Source of the DNA: Cladorhizidae sp. MBARI D1340-BT2
Taxonomy: Eukaryota > Porifera > Demospongiae > Poecilosclerida > Cladorhizidae
NCBI GenBank assembly: GCA_028752905.1
Contig: JAQNBH010000014.1
Location: 15,585,750 to 15,649,749, forward strand
Reading direction: 5' to 3'
DNA length: 64,000 nucleotides
The notes below the pieces were generated by a model. The model had not been told where the DNA came from. It saw nothing but the letters and a program-made list of their open reading frames with translations, and ran no database searches. Of the stretch, positions 1 through 12,000 are shown in pieces. Within the stretch, counting starts at the first letter, position 1, and every line of letters starts with the position of its first letter. The position numbers and the translations under genes are program-made.

Positions 1-3000
1 AGTCAGTTCTCTCTCTTCTAGTGCCTGTGCAGTCAGTTCTCTCCTCTTCTAGTGCCTGTGCAGTCAGTTCTCTCTCTTCTAGTGCCTGTGCAGTCAGTTC
101 TCTCTCTTCTAGTGCCTGTGCAGTCAGTTCTCTCTCTTCTAGTGCCTGTGCAGTCAGTTCTCTCTCTTCTAGTGTCCTGTGCAGTCAGTTCTCTCTCTTC
201 TAGTGTCCTGTGCAGTCAGTTCTCTCTCTTCTAGTGCCTGTGCAGTCAGTTCTCTCTCTTCTAGTGCCTGTGCAGTCAGTTCTCTCTCTTCTAGTGTCCT
301 GTGCAGTCAGTTCTCTCTCTTCTAGTGCCTGTGCAGTCAGTTCTCTCTCTTCTAGTGCTGTGCAGTCAGTTCTCTCTCTTCTAGTGCCTGTGCAGTCAGT
401 TCTCTCTCTTCTAGTGCCTGTGCAGTCAGTTCTCTCTCTTCTAGTGCCTGTGCAGTCAGTTCTCTCTCTTCTAGTGCCTGTGCAGTCAGTTCTCTCTCTT
501 CTAGTGCCTGTGCAGTCAGTTCTCTCTCTTCTAGTGTCTGTGCAGTCAGTTCTCTCTCTTCTAGTGCCTGTGCAGTCAGTTCTCTCTCTTCTAGTGCCTG
601 TGCAGTCAGTTCTCTCTCTTCTAGTGCCTGTGCAGTCAGTTCTCTCTCTTCTAGTGCCTGTGCAGTCAGTTCTCTCTCTTCTAGTGCCTGTGCAGTCAGT
701 TCTCTCTCTTCTAGTGCCTGTGCAGTCAGTTCTCTCTCTTCTAGTGCCTGTGCAGTCAGTTCTCTCTCTTCTAGTGCATGTGCAGTCAGTTCTCTCTCTT
801 CTAGTGCCTGTGCAGTCAGTTCTCTCTCTTCTAGTGCCTGTGCAGTCAGTTCTCTCTCTTCTAGTGCCTGTGCAGTCAGTTCTCTCTCTTCTAGTGCCTG
901 TGCAGTCAGTTCTCTCTCTTCTAGTGCCTGTGCAGTCAGTTCTCTCTCTTCTAGTGCCTGTGCAGTCAGTTCTCTCTCTTCTAGTGCCTGTGCAGTCAGT
1001 TCTCTCTCTTCTAGTGCCTGTGCAGTCAGTTCTCTCTCTTCTAGTGCATGTGCAGTCAGTTCTCTCTCTTCTAGTGCCTGTGCAGTCAGTTCTCTCTCTT
1101 CTAGTGCCTGTGCAGTCAGTTCTCTCTCTTCTAGTGCCTGTGCAGTCAGTTCTCTCTCTTCTAGTGCCTGTGCAGTCAGTTCTCTCTCTTCTAGTGCCTG
1201 TGCAGTCAGTTCTCTCTCTTCTAGTGCCTGTGCAGTCAGTTCTCTCTCTTCTAGTGCCTGTGCAGTCAGTTCTCTCTCTTCTAGTGCCTGTGCAGTCAGT
1301 TCTCTCTCTTCTAGTGCCTGTGCAGTCAGTTCTCTCTCTTCTAGTGCCTGTGCAGTCAGTTCTCTCTCTTCTAGTGCCTGTGCAGTCAGTTCTCTCTCTT
1401 CTAGTGCCTGTGCAGTCAGTTCTCTCTCTTCTAGTGCCTGTGCAGTCAGTTCTCTCTCTTCTAGTGCCTGTGCAGTCAGTTCTCTCTCTTCTAGTGCCTG
1501 TGCAGTCAGTTCTCTCTCTTCTAGTGCCTGTGCAGTCAGTTCTCTCTCTTCTAGTGCCTGTGCAGTCAGTTCTCTCTCTTCTAGTGCCTGTGCAGTCAGT
1601 TCTCTCTCTTCTAGTGCCTGTGCAGTCAGTTCTCTCTCTTCTAGTGCCTGTGCAGTCAGTTCTCTCTCTTCTAGTGCCTGTGCAGTCAGTTCTCTCTCTT
1701 CTAGTGCCTGTGCAGTCAGTTCTCTCTCTTCTAGTGCCTGTGCAGTCAGTTCTCTCTCTTCTAGTGCCTGTGCAGTCAGTTCTCTCTCTTCTAGTGCCTG
1801 TGCAGTCAGTTCTCTCTCTTCTAGTGCCTGTGCAGTCAGTTCTCTCTCTTCTAGTGCCTGTGCAGTCAGTTCTCTCTCTTCTAGTGCATGTGCAGTCAGT
1901 TCTCTCTCTTCTAGTGCCTGTGCAGTCAGTTCTCTCTCTTCTAGTGCCTGTGCAGTCAGTTCTCTCTCTTCTAGTTCCTGTGCAGTCAGTTCTCTCTCTT
2001 CTAGTGCCTGTGCAGTCAGTTCTCTCTCTTCTAGTGCCTGTGCAGTCAGTTCTCTCTCTTCTAGTGCCTGTGCAGTCAGTTCTCTCTCTTCTAGTGCCTG
2101 TGCAGTCAGTTCTCTCTCTTCTAGTGCCTGTGCAGTCAGTTCTCTCTCTTCTAGTGCCTGTGCAGTCAGTTCTCTCTCTTCTAGTGCCTGTGCAGTCAGT
2201 TCTCTCTCTTCTAGTGCCTGTGCAGTCAGTTCTCTCTCTTCTAGTGTCTGTGCAGTCAGTTCTCTCTCTTCTAGTGTCTGTGCAGTCAGTTCTCTCTCTT
2301 CTAGTGCCTGTGCAGTCAGTTCTCTCTCTTCTAGTGCCTGTGCAGTCAGTTCTCTCTCTTCTAGTGCCTGTGCAGTCAGTTCTCTCTCTTCTAGTGCCTG
2401 TGCAGTCAGTTCTCTCTCTTCTAGTGCATGTGCAGTCAGTTCTCTCTCTTCTAGTGTCTGTCCAGTCAGTTCTCTCTCTTCTAGTGTCTGTGCAGTCAGT
2501 TCTCTCTCTTCTAGTGCCTGTGCAGTCAGTTCTCTCTCTTCTAGTGCCTGTGCAGTCAGTTCTCTCTCTTCTAGTGCCTGTGCAGTCAGTTCTCTCTCTT
2601 CTAGTGCCTGTGCAGTCAGTTCTCTCTCTTCTAGTGCCTGTGCAGTCAGTTCTCTCTCTTCTAGTGCCTGTGCAGTCAGTTCTCTCTCTTCTAGTGCCTG
2701 TGCAGTCAGTTCTCTCTCTTCTAGTGCCTGTGCAGTCAGTTCTCTCTCTTCTAGTGCATGTGCAGTCAGTTCTCTCTCTTCTAGTGCCTGTGCAGCCAGT
2801 TCTCTCTCTTCTAGTGCCTGTGCAGTCAGTTCTCTCTCTTCTAGTGCCTGTGCAGTCAGTTCTCTCTCTTCTAGTGCCTGTGCAGTCAGTTCTCTCTCTT
2901 CTAGTGCCTGTGCAGTCAGTTCTCTCTCTTCTAGTGCATGTGCAGTCAGTTCTCTCTCTTCTAGTGCATGTGCAGCCAGTTCTCTCTCTTCTAGTGCCTG

Positions 3001-6000
3001 TGCAGTCAGTTCTCTCTCTTCTAGTGCCTGTGCAGTCAGTTCTCTCTCTTCTAGTGTCTGTGCAGTCAGTTCTCTCTCTTCTAGTGCCTGTGCAGTCAGT
3101 TCTCTCTCTTCTAGTGCATGTGCAGTCAGTTCTCTCTCTTCTAGTGCTTGTGCAGTCAGTTCTCTCTCTTCTAGTGCCTGTGCAGTCAGTTCTCTCTCTT
3201 CTAGTGCCTGTGCAGTCAGTTCTCTCTCTTCTAGTTCCTGTGCAGTCAGTTCTCTCTCTTCTAGTGCCTGTGCAGTCAGTTCTCTCTCTTCTAGTGCCTG
3301 TCCAGTCAGTTCTCTCTCTTCTAGTGCCTGTGCAGTCAGTTCTCTCTCTTCTAGTGCCTGTGCAGTCAGTTCTCTCTCTTCTAGTGTCTGTGCAGTCAGT
3401 TCTCTCTCTTCTAGTGCCTGTGCAGTCAGTTCTCTCTCTTCTAGTGCCTGTGCAGTCAGTTCTCTCTCTTCTAGTGCCTGTGCAGTCAGTTCTCTCTCTT
3501 CTAGTGCCTGTGCAGTCAGTTCTCTCTCTTCTAGTGCCTGTGCAGTCAGTTCTCTCTCTTCTAGTGCCTGTGCAGTCAGTTCTCTCTCTTCTAGTGCCTG
3601 TGCAGTCAGTTCTCTCTCTTCTAGTGCATGTGCAGTCAGTTCTCTCTCTTCTAGTGCATGTGCAGCCAGTTCTCTCTCTTCTAGTGCCTGTGCAGTCAGT
3701 TCTCTCTCTTCTAGTGCATGTGCAGTCAGTTCTCTCTCTTCTAGTGTCTGTCCAGTCAGTTCTCTCTCTTCTAGTGCCTGTGCAGTCAGTTCTCTCTCTT
3801 CTAGTGCCTGTGCAGTCAGTTCTCTCTCTTCTAGTGTCTGTGCAGTCAGTTCTCTCTCTTCTAGTGCCTGTGCAGTCAGTTCTCTCTCTTCTAGTGCCTG
3901 TGCAGTCAGTTCTCTCTCTTCTAGTGCCTGTGCAGTCAGTTCTCTCTCTTCTAGTGTCTGTGCAGTCAGTTCTCTCTCTTCTAGTGCATGTGCAGTCAGT
4001 TCTCTCTCTTCTAGTGCCTGTGCAGTCAGTTCTCTCTCTTCTAGTGCCTGTGCAGCAGTTCTCTCTCTTCTAGTGCCTGTGCAGTCAGTTCTCTCTCTTC
4101 TAGTGCCTGTGCAGTCAGTTCTCTCTCTTCTAGTGCCTGTGCAGTCAGTTCTCTCTCTTCTAGTGCCTGTGCAGTCAGTTCTCTCTCTTCTAGTGTCTGT
4201 GCAGTCAGTTCTCTCTCTTCTAGTGCCTGTGCAGTCAGTTCTCTCTCTTCTAGTGCCTGTGCAGTCAGTTCTCTCTCTTCTAGTGACTGTGCAGTCAGTT
4301 CTCTCTCTTCTAGTGCCTGTGCAGTCAGTTCTCTCTCTTCTAGTGCCTGTGCAGTCAGTTCTCTCTCTTCTAGTGCCTGTGCAGTCAGTTCTCTCTCTTC
4401 TAGTGCCTGTGCAGTCAGTTCTCTCTCTTCTAGTGCCTGTGCAGTCAGTTCTCTCTCTTCTAGTGTCTGTGCAGTCAGTTCTCTCTCTTCTAGTGCCTGT
4501 GCAGTCAGTTCTCTCTCTTCTAGTGCATGTGCAGTCAGTTCTCTCTCTTCTAGTGCCTGTGCAGTCAGTTCTCTCTCTTCTAGTGCATGTGCAGTCAGTT
4601 CTCTCTCTTCTAGTGCCTGTGCAGTCAGTTCTCTCTCTTCTAGTGCCTGTGCAGTCAGTTCTCTCTCTTCTAGTGCCTGTGCAGTCAGTTCTCTCTCTTC
4701 TAGTGCCTGTGCAGTCAGTTCTCTCTCTTCTAGTGCCTGTGCAGTCAGTTCTCTCTCTTCTAGTGCCTGTGCAGTCAGTTCTCTCTCTTCTAGTGCCTGT
4801 GCAGTCAGTTCTCTCTCTTCTAGTGCCTGTGCAGTCAGTTCTCTCTCTTCTAGTGCATGTGCAGTCAGTTCTCTCTCTTCTAGTGCCTGTGCAGTCAGTT
4901 CTCTCTCTTCTAGTGCCTGTGCAGTCAGTTCTCTCTCTTCTAGTGCCTATGCAGTCAGTTCTCTCTCTTCTCGTGCCTGTGCAGTCAGTTCTCTCTCTTC
5001 TAGTGCCTGTGCAGTCAGTTCTCTCTCTTCTAGTGCCTGTGCAGTCAGTTCTCTCTCTTCTAGTGCATGTGCAGTCAGTTCTCTCTCTTCTAGTGCCTGT
5101 GCAGTCAGTTCTCTCTCTTCTAGTGCCTGTGCAGTCAGTTCTCTCTCTTCTAGTGCCTGTGCAGTCAGTTCTCTCTCTTCTAGTGCCTGTGCAGTCAGTT
5201 CTCTCTCTTCTAGTGCCTGTGCAGTCAGTTCTCTCTCTTCTAGTGCCTGTGCAGTCAGTTCTCTCTCTTCTAGTGCCTGTGCAGTCAGTTCTCTCTCTTC
5301 TAGTGCATGTGCAGTCAGTTCTCTCTCTTCTAGTGCCTGTGCAGTCAGTTCTCTCTCTTCTAGTGCCTGTGCAGTCAGTTCTCTCTCTTCTAGTGCCTGT
5401 GCAGTCAGTTCTCTCTCTTCTAGTGCCTGTGCAGTCAGTTCTCTCTCTTCTAGTGCCTGTGCAGTCAGTTCTCTCTCTTCTAGTGCCTGTGCAGTCAGTT
5501 CTCTCTCTTCTAGTGCCTGTGCAGTCAGTTCTCTCTCTTCTAGTGCCTATGCAGTCAGTTCTCTCTCTTCTAGTGCCTATGCAGTCAGTTCTCTCTCTTC
5601 TAGTGCATGTGCAGCCAGTTCTCTCTCTTCTAGTGCCTGTGCAGTCAGTTCTCTCTCTTCTAGTGCCTATGCAGTCAGTTCTCTCTCTTCTAGTGCATGT
5701 GCAGTCAGTTCTCTCTCTTCTAGTGCCTGTGCAGTCAGTTCTCTCTCTTCTAGTGCCTGTGCAGTCAGTTCTCTCTCTTCTAGTGCATGTGCAGTCAGTT
5801 CTCTCTCTTCTAGTGCCTGTGCAGTCAGTTCTCTCTCTTCTAGTGCCTGTGCAGTCAGTTCTCTCTCTTCTAGTGCCTGTGCAGTCAGTTCTCTCTCTTC
5901 TAGTGCATGTTCAGTCAGTTCTCTCTCTTCTAGTGCCTGTGCAGTCAGTTCTCTCTCTTCTAGTGTCCTGTGCAGTCAGTTCTCTCTCTTCTAGTGCCTG

Positions 6001-9000
6001 TGCAGTCAGTTCTCTCTCTTCTAGTGCATGTGCAGTCAGTTCTCTCTCTTCTAGTGCATGTGTAGTCAGTTCTCTCTCTTCTAGTGCCTGTGCAGTCAGT
6101 TCTCTCTCTTCTAGTGCCTGTGCAGTCAGTTCTCTCTCTTCTAGTGCATGTGCAGTCAGTTCTCTCTCTTCTAGTGCCTGTGCAGTCAGTTCTCTCTCTT
6201 CTAGTGCCTGTGCAGTCAGTTCTCTCTCTTCTAGTGCCTGTGCAGTCAGTTCTCTCTCTTCTAGTGCCTATGCAGTCAGTTCTCTCTCTTCTAGTGCCTA
6301 TGCAGTCAGTTCTCTCTCTTCTAGTGCATGTGCAGTCAGTTCTCTCTCTTCTAGTGCCTGTGCAGTCAGTTCTCTCTCTTCTAGTGCCTGTGCAGTCAGT
6401 TCTCTCTCTTCTAGTGCATGTGCAGTCAGTTCTCTCTCTTCTAGTGCCTGTGCAGTCAGTTCTCTCTCTTCTAGTGCCTGTGCAGACAGTTCTCTCTCTT
6501 CTAGTGCCTGTGCAGTCAGTTCTCTCTCTTCTAGTGTCTGTGCAGTCAGTTCTCTCTCTTCTAGTGCCTATGCAGTCAGTTCTCTCTCTTCTAGTGCCTG
6601 TGCAGTCAGTTCTCTCTCTTCTAGTGCCTGTGCAGTCAGTTCTCTCTCTTCTAGTGCCTGTGCAGTCAGTTCTCTCTCTTCTAGTGTCTGTGCAGTCAGT
6701 TCTCTCTCTTCTAGTGCCTGTGCAGTCAGTTCTCTCTCTTCTAGTGCCTGTGCAGTCAGTTCTCTCTCTTCTAGTGCATGTGCAGTCAGTTCTCTCTCTT
6801 CTAGTGCATGTGCAGTCAGTTCTCTCTCTTCTAGTGCATGTGCAGTCAGTTCTCTCTCTTCTAGTGCCTGTGCAGTCAGTTCTCTCTCTTCTAGTGCCTG
6901 TGCAGTCAGTTCTCTCTCTTCTAGTGCATGTGCAGTCAGTTCTCTCTCTTCTAGTGCCTGTGCAGTCAGTTCTCTCTCTTCTAGTGCATGTGCAGTCAGT
7001 TCTCTCTCTTCTAGTGCCTGTGCAGTCAGTTCTCTCTCTTCTAGTGCCTGTGCAGTCAGTTCTCTCTCTTCTAGTGCATGTGCAGTCAGTTCTCTCTCTT
7101 CTAGTGCCTGTGCAGTCAGTTCTCTCTCTTCTAGTGCCTGTGCAGTCAGTTCTCTCTCTTCTAGTGCCTGTGCAGTCAGTTCTCTCTCTTCTAGTGCATG
7201 TGCAGTCAGTTCTCTCTCTTCTAGTGTCTGTGCAGTCAGTTCTCTCTCTTCTAGTGCCTGTGCAGTCAGTTCTCTCTCTTCTAGTGCATGTGCAGTCAGT
7301 TCTCTCTCTTCTAGTGCCTGTGCAGTCAGTTCTCTCTCTTCTAGTGCCTGTGCAGTCAGTTCTCTCTCTTCTAGTGCCTGTGCAGTCAGTTCTCTCTCTT
7401 CTAGTGCATGTGCAGTCAGTTCTCTCTCTTCTAGTGCCTGTGCAGTCAGTTCTCTCTCTTCTAGTGCCTGTGCAGTCAGTTCTCTCTCTTCTAGTGCATG
7501 TGCAGTCAGTTCTCTCTCTTCTAGTGCATGTGCAGTCAGTTCTCTCTCTTCTAGTGCCTGTGCAGTCAGTTCTCTCTCTTCTAGTGCCTGTGCAGTCAGT
7601 TCTCTCTCTTCTAGTGCCTGTGCAGTCAGTTCTCTCTCTTCTAGTGCCTGTGCAGTCAGTTCTCTCTCTTCTAGTGCATGTGCAGTCAGTTCTCTCTCTT
7701 CTAGTGCCTGTGCAGTCAGTTCTCTCTCTTCTAGTGTCTGTGCAGTCAGTTCTCTCTCTTCTAGTGCCTGTGCAGTCAGTTCTCTCTCTTCTAGTGCATG
7801 TGCAGTCAGTTCTCTCTCTTCTAGTGTCTGCGCAGTCAGTTCTCTCTCTTCTAGTGCCTGTGCAGTCAGTTCTCTCTCTTCTAGTGCCTGTGCAGTCAGT
7901 TCTCTCTCTTCTAGTGCCTGTGCAGTCAGTTCTCTCTCTTCTAGTGTCTGTGCAGTCAGTTCTCTCTCTTCTAGTGCCTATGCAGTCAGTTCTCTCTCTT
8001 CTAGTGCATGTGCAGTCAGTTCTCTCTCTTCTAGTGCCTGTGCAGTCAGTTCTCTCTCTTCTAGTGCCTGTGCAGTCAGTTCTCTCTCTTCTAGTGCATG
8101 TGCAGTCAGTTCTCTCTCTTCTAGTGCCTGTGCAGTCAGTTCTCTCTCTTCTAGTGCATGTGCAGTCAGTTCTCTCTCTTCTAGTGCCTGTGCAGTCAGT
8201 TCTCTCTCTTCTAGTGCCTGTGCAGTCAGTTCTCTCTCTTCTAGTGCCTGTGCAGTCAGTTCTCTCTCTTCTAGTGCATGTGCAGTCAGTTCTCTCTCTT
8301 CTAGTGCCTGTGCAGTCAGTTCTCTCTCTTCTAGTGCCTGTGCAGTCAGTTCTCTCTCTTCTAGTGCCTGTGCAGTCAGTTCTCTCTCTTCTAGTGCCTG
8401 TGCAGTCAGTTCTCTCTCTTCTAGTGCCTGTGCAGTCAGTTCTCTCTCTTCTAGTGCCTATGCAGTCAGTTCTCTCTCTTCTAGTGCATGTGCAGTCAGT
8501 TCTCTCTCTTCTAGTGCATGTGCAGTCAGTTCTCTCTCTTCTAGTGCCTGTGCAGTCAGTTCTCTCTCTTCTAGTGCATGTACAGTCAGTTCTCTCTCTT
8601 CTAGTGCCTGTGCAGTCAGTTCTCTCTCTTCTAGTGCATGTGCAGTCAGTTCTCTCTCTTCTAGTGCCTGTGCAGTCAGTTCTCTCTCTTCTAGTGCCTA
8701 TGCAGTCAGTTCTCTCTCTTCTAGTGCCTGTGCAGTCAGTTCTCTCTCTTCTAGTGCATGTGCAGTCAGTTCTCTCTCTTCTAGTGCATGTGCAGTCAGT
8801 TCTCTCTCTTCTAGTGCCTGTGCAGTCAGTTCTCTCTCTTCTAGTGCCTGTACAGTCAGTTCTCTCTCTTCTAGTGCCTGTGCAGTCAGTTCTCTCTCTT
8901 CTAGTGCATGTGCAGTCAGTTCTCTCTCTTCTAGTGCCTGTGCAGTCAGTTCTCTCTCTTCTAGTGCCTGTGCAGTCAGTTCTCTCTCTTCTAGTGCCTG

Positions 9001-12000
9001 TGCAGTCAGTTCTCTCTCTTCTAGTGCCTGTGCAGTCAGTTCTCTCTCTTCTAGTGCATGTGCAGTCAGTTCTCTCTCTTCTAGTGCCTGTGCAGTCAGT
9101 TCTCTCTCTTCTAGTGCCTGTGCAGTCAGTTCTCTCTCTTCTAGTGCCTGTGCAGTCAGTTCTCTCTCTTCTAGTACCTGTGCAGTCAGTTCTCTCTCTT
9201 CTAGTGCCTGTGCAGTCAGTTCTCTCTCTTCTAGTGCCTGTGCAGTCAGTTCTCTCTCTTCTAGTGCCTGTGCAGTCAGTTCTCTCTCTTCTAGTGCCTG
9301 TGCAGTCAGTTCTCTCTCTTCTAGTGCCTGTACAGTCAGTTCTCTCTCTTCTAGTGCCTATGCAGTCAGTTCTCTCTCTTCTAGTGCCTGTGCAGTCATT
9401 TCTCTCTCTTCTAGTGCCTATGCAGTCAGTTCTCTCTCTTCTAGTGCCTGTGCAGTCAGTTCTCTCTCTTCTAGTGCATGTGCAGTCAGTTCTCTCTCTT
9501 CTAGTGCCTGTGCAGTCAGTTCTCTCTCTTCTAGTGCCTGTGCAGTCAGTTCTCTCTCTTCTAGTGCCTGTGCAGTCAGTTCTCTCTCTTCTAGTGCATG
9601 TGCAGGACTTCTTAACTTTTACTTCAGTTCTCTCTCTTCTAGTGCCTGTGCAGTCAGTTCTCTCTCTTCTAGTGCCTGTGCAGTCAGTTCTCTCTCTTCT
9701 AGTGCCTGTGCAGTCAGTTCTCTCTCTTCTAGTACTTGTGCAGTCAGTTCTCTCTCTTCTAGTGCCTGTGCAGTCAGTTCTCTCTCTTCTAGTGCATGTG
9801 CAGCCAGTTCTCTCTCTTCTAGTGCCTGTGCAGTCAGTTCTCTCTCTTCTAGTGCCTGTGCAGTCAGTTCTCTCTCTTCTAGTGCCTGTGCAGTCAGTTC
9901 TCTCTCTTCTAGTGCCTGTGCAGTCAGTTCTCTCTCTTCTAGTGCATGTGCAGTCAGTTCTCTCTCTTCTAGTGCATGTGCAGTCAGTTCTCTCTCTTCT
10001 AGTGCATGTGCAGTCAGTTCTCTCTCTTCTAGTGCCTGTGCAGTCAGTTCTCTCTCTTCTAGTGCATGTGCAGTCAGTTCTCTCTCTTCTAGTGCCTATG
10101 CAGTCAGTTCTCTCTCTTCTAGTGCATGTGCAGTCAGTTCTCTCTCTTCTAGTGCATGTGCAGTCAGTTCTCTCTCTTCAAGTGCATGTGCAGTCAGTTC
10201 TCTCTCTTCTAGTGCATGTGCAGTCAGTTCTCTCTCTTCTAGTGCCTGTGCAGTCAGTTCTCTCTCTTCTAGTGCCTGTGCAGTCAGTTCTCTCTCTTCT
10301 AGTGCATGTGCAGTCAGTTCTCTCTCTTCTAGTGCCTGTGCAGTCAGTTCTCTCTCTTCTAGTGCCTGTGCAGTCAGTTCTCTCTCTTCTAGTGCCTGTG
10401 CAGTCAGTTCTCTCTCTTCTAGTGCCTGTGCAGTCAGTTCTCTCTCTTCTAGTGCCTGTGCAGTCAGTTCTCTCTCTTCTAGTGCATGTGCAGTCAGTTC
10501 TCTCTCTTCTAGTGCCTGTGCAGTCAGTTCTCTCTCTTCTAGTGCCTGTGCAGTCAGTTCTCTCTCTTCTAGTACCTGTGCAGTCAGTTCTCTCTCTTCT
10601 AGTGCATGTGCAGTCAGTTCTCTCTCTTCTAGTGCCTGTGCAGTCAGTTCTCTCTCTTCTAGTGCATGTGCAGTCAGTTCTCTCTCTTCTAGTGCCTGTG
10701 CAGTCAGTTCTCTCTCTTCTAGTGCCTGTGCAGTCAGTTCTCTCTCTTCTAGTGCCTGTGCAGTCAGTTCTCTCTCTTCTAGTGCATGTGCAGTCAGTTC
10801 TCTCTCTTCTAGTGCCTGTGCAGTCAGTTCTCTCTCTTCTAGTGCCTGTGCAGTCAGTTCTCTCTCTTCTAGTGCCTGTGCAGTCAGTTCTCTCTCTTCT
10901 AGTGCATGTGCAGTCAGTTCTCTCTCTTCTAGTGCCTGTGCAGTCAGTTCTCTCTCTTCTAGTGCATGTGCAGTCAGTTCTCTCTCTTCTAGTGCCTGTG
11001 CAGTCAGTTCTCTCTCTTCTAGTGCCTATGCAGTCAGTTCTCTCTCTTCTAGTGCCTGTGCAGTCAGTTCTCTCTCTTCTAGTGCCTGTGCAGTCAGTTC
11101 TCTCTCTTCTAGTGCCTGTGCAGTCAGTTCTCTCTCTTCTAGTGCATGTGCAGTCAGTTCTCTCTCTTCTAGTGCATGTGCAGTCAGTTCTCTCTCTTCT
11201 AGTGCCTGTGCAGTCAGTTCTCTCTCTTCTAGTGCATGTGCAGTCAGTTCTCTCTCTTCTAGTGTCTATGCAGTCAGTTCTCTCTCTTCTAGTGCCTGTG
11301 CAGTCAGTTCTCTCTCTTCTAGTGCCTGTGCAGTCAGTTCTCTCTCTTCTAGTGCCTGTGCAGTCAGTTCTCTCTCTTCTAGTGCCTGTGCAGTCAGTTC
11401 TCTCTCTTCTAGTGCCTGTGCAGTCAGTTCTCTCTCTTCTAGTGTCTGTGCAGTCAGTTCTCTCTCTTCTAGTGCCTGTGCAGTCAGTTCTCTCTCTTCT
11501 AGTGCCAATGCAGTCAGTTCTCTCTCTTCTAGTGCCTGTGCAGTCAGTTCTCTCTCTTCTAGTGCCTGTGCAGTCAGTTCTCTCTCTTCTAGTGCATGTG
11601 CAGTCAGTTCTCTCTCTTCTAGTGCCTGTACAGTCAGTTCTCTCTCTTCTAGTGCCTGTGCAGTCAGTTCTCTCTCTTCTAGTGCCTGTGCAGTCAGTTC
11701 TCTCTCTTCTAGTGCATGTGCAGTCAGTTCTCTCTCTTCTAGTGCCTGTGCAGTCAGTTCTCTCTCTTCTAGTGCCTGTGCAGTCAGTTCTCTCTCTTCT
11801 AGTGCCTGTGCAGTCAGTTCTCTCTCTTCTAGTGCATGTGCAGTCAGTTCTCTCTCTTCTAGTGCCTGTACAGTCAGTTCTCTCTCTTCTAGTGCCTGTG
11901 CAGTCAGTTCTCTCTCTTCTAGTGCCTGTGCAGTCAGTTCTCTCTCTTCTAGTGCATGTGCAGTCAGTTCTCTCTCTTCTAGTGCATGTGCAGTCAGTTC

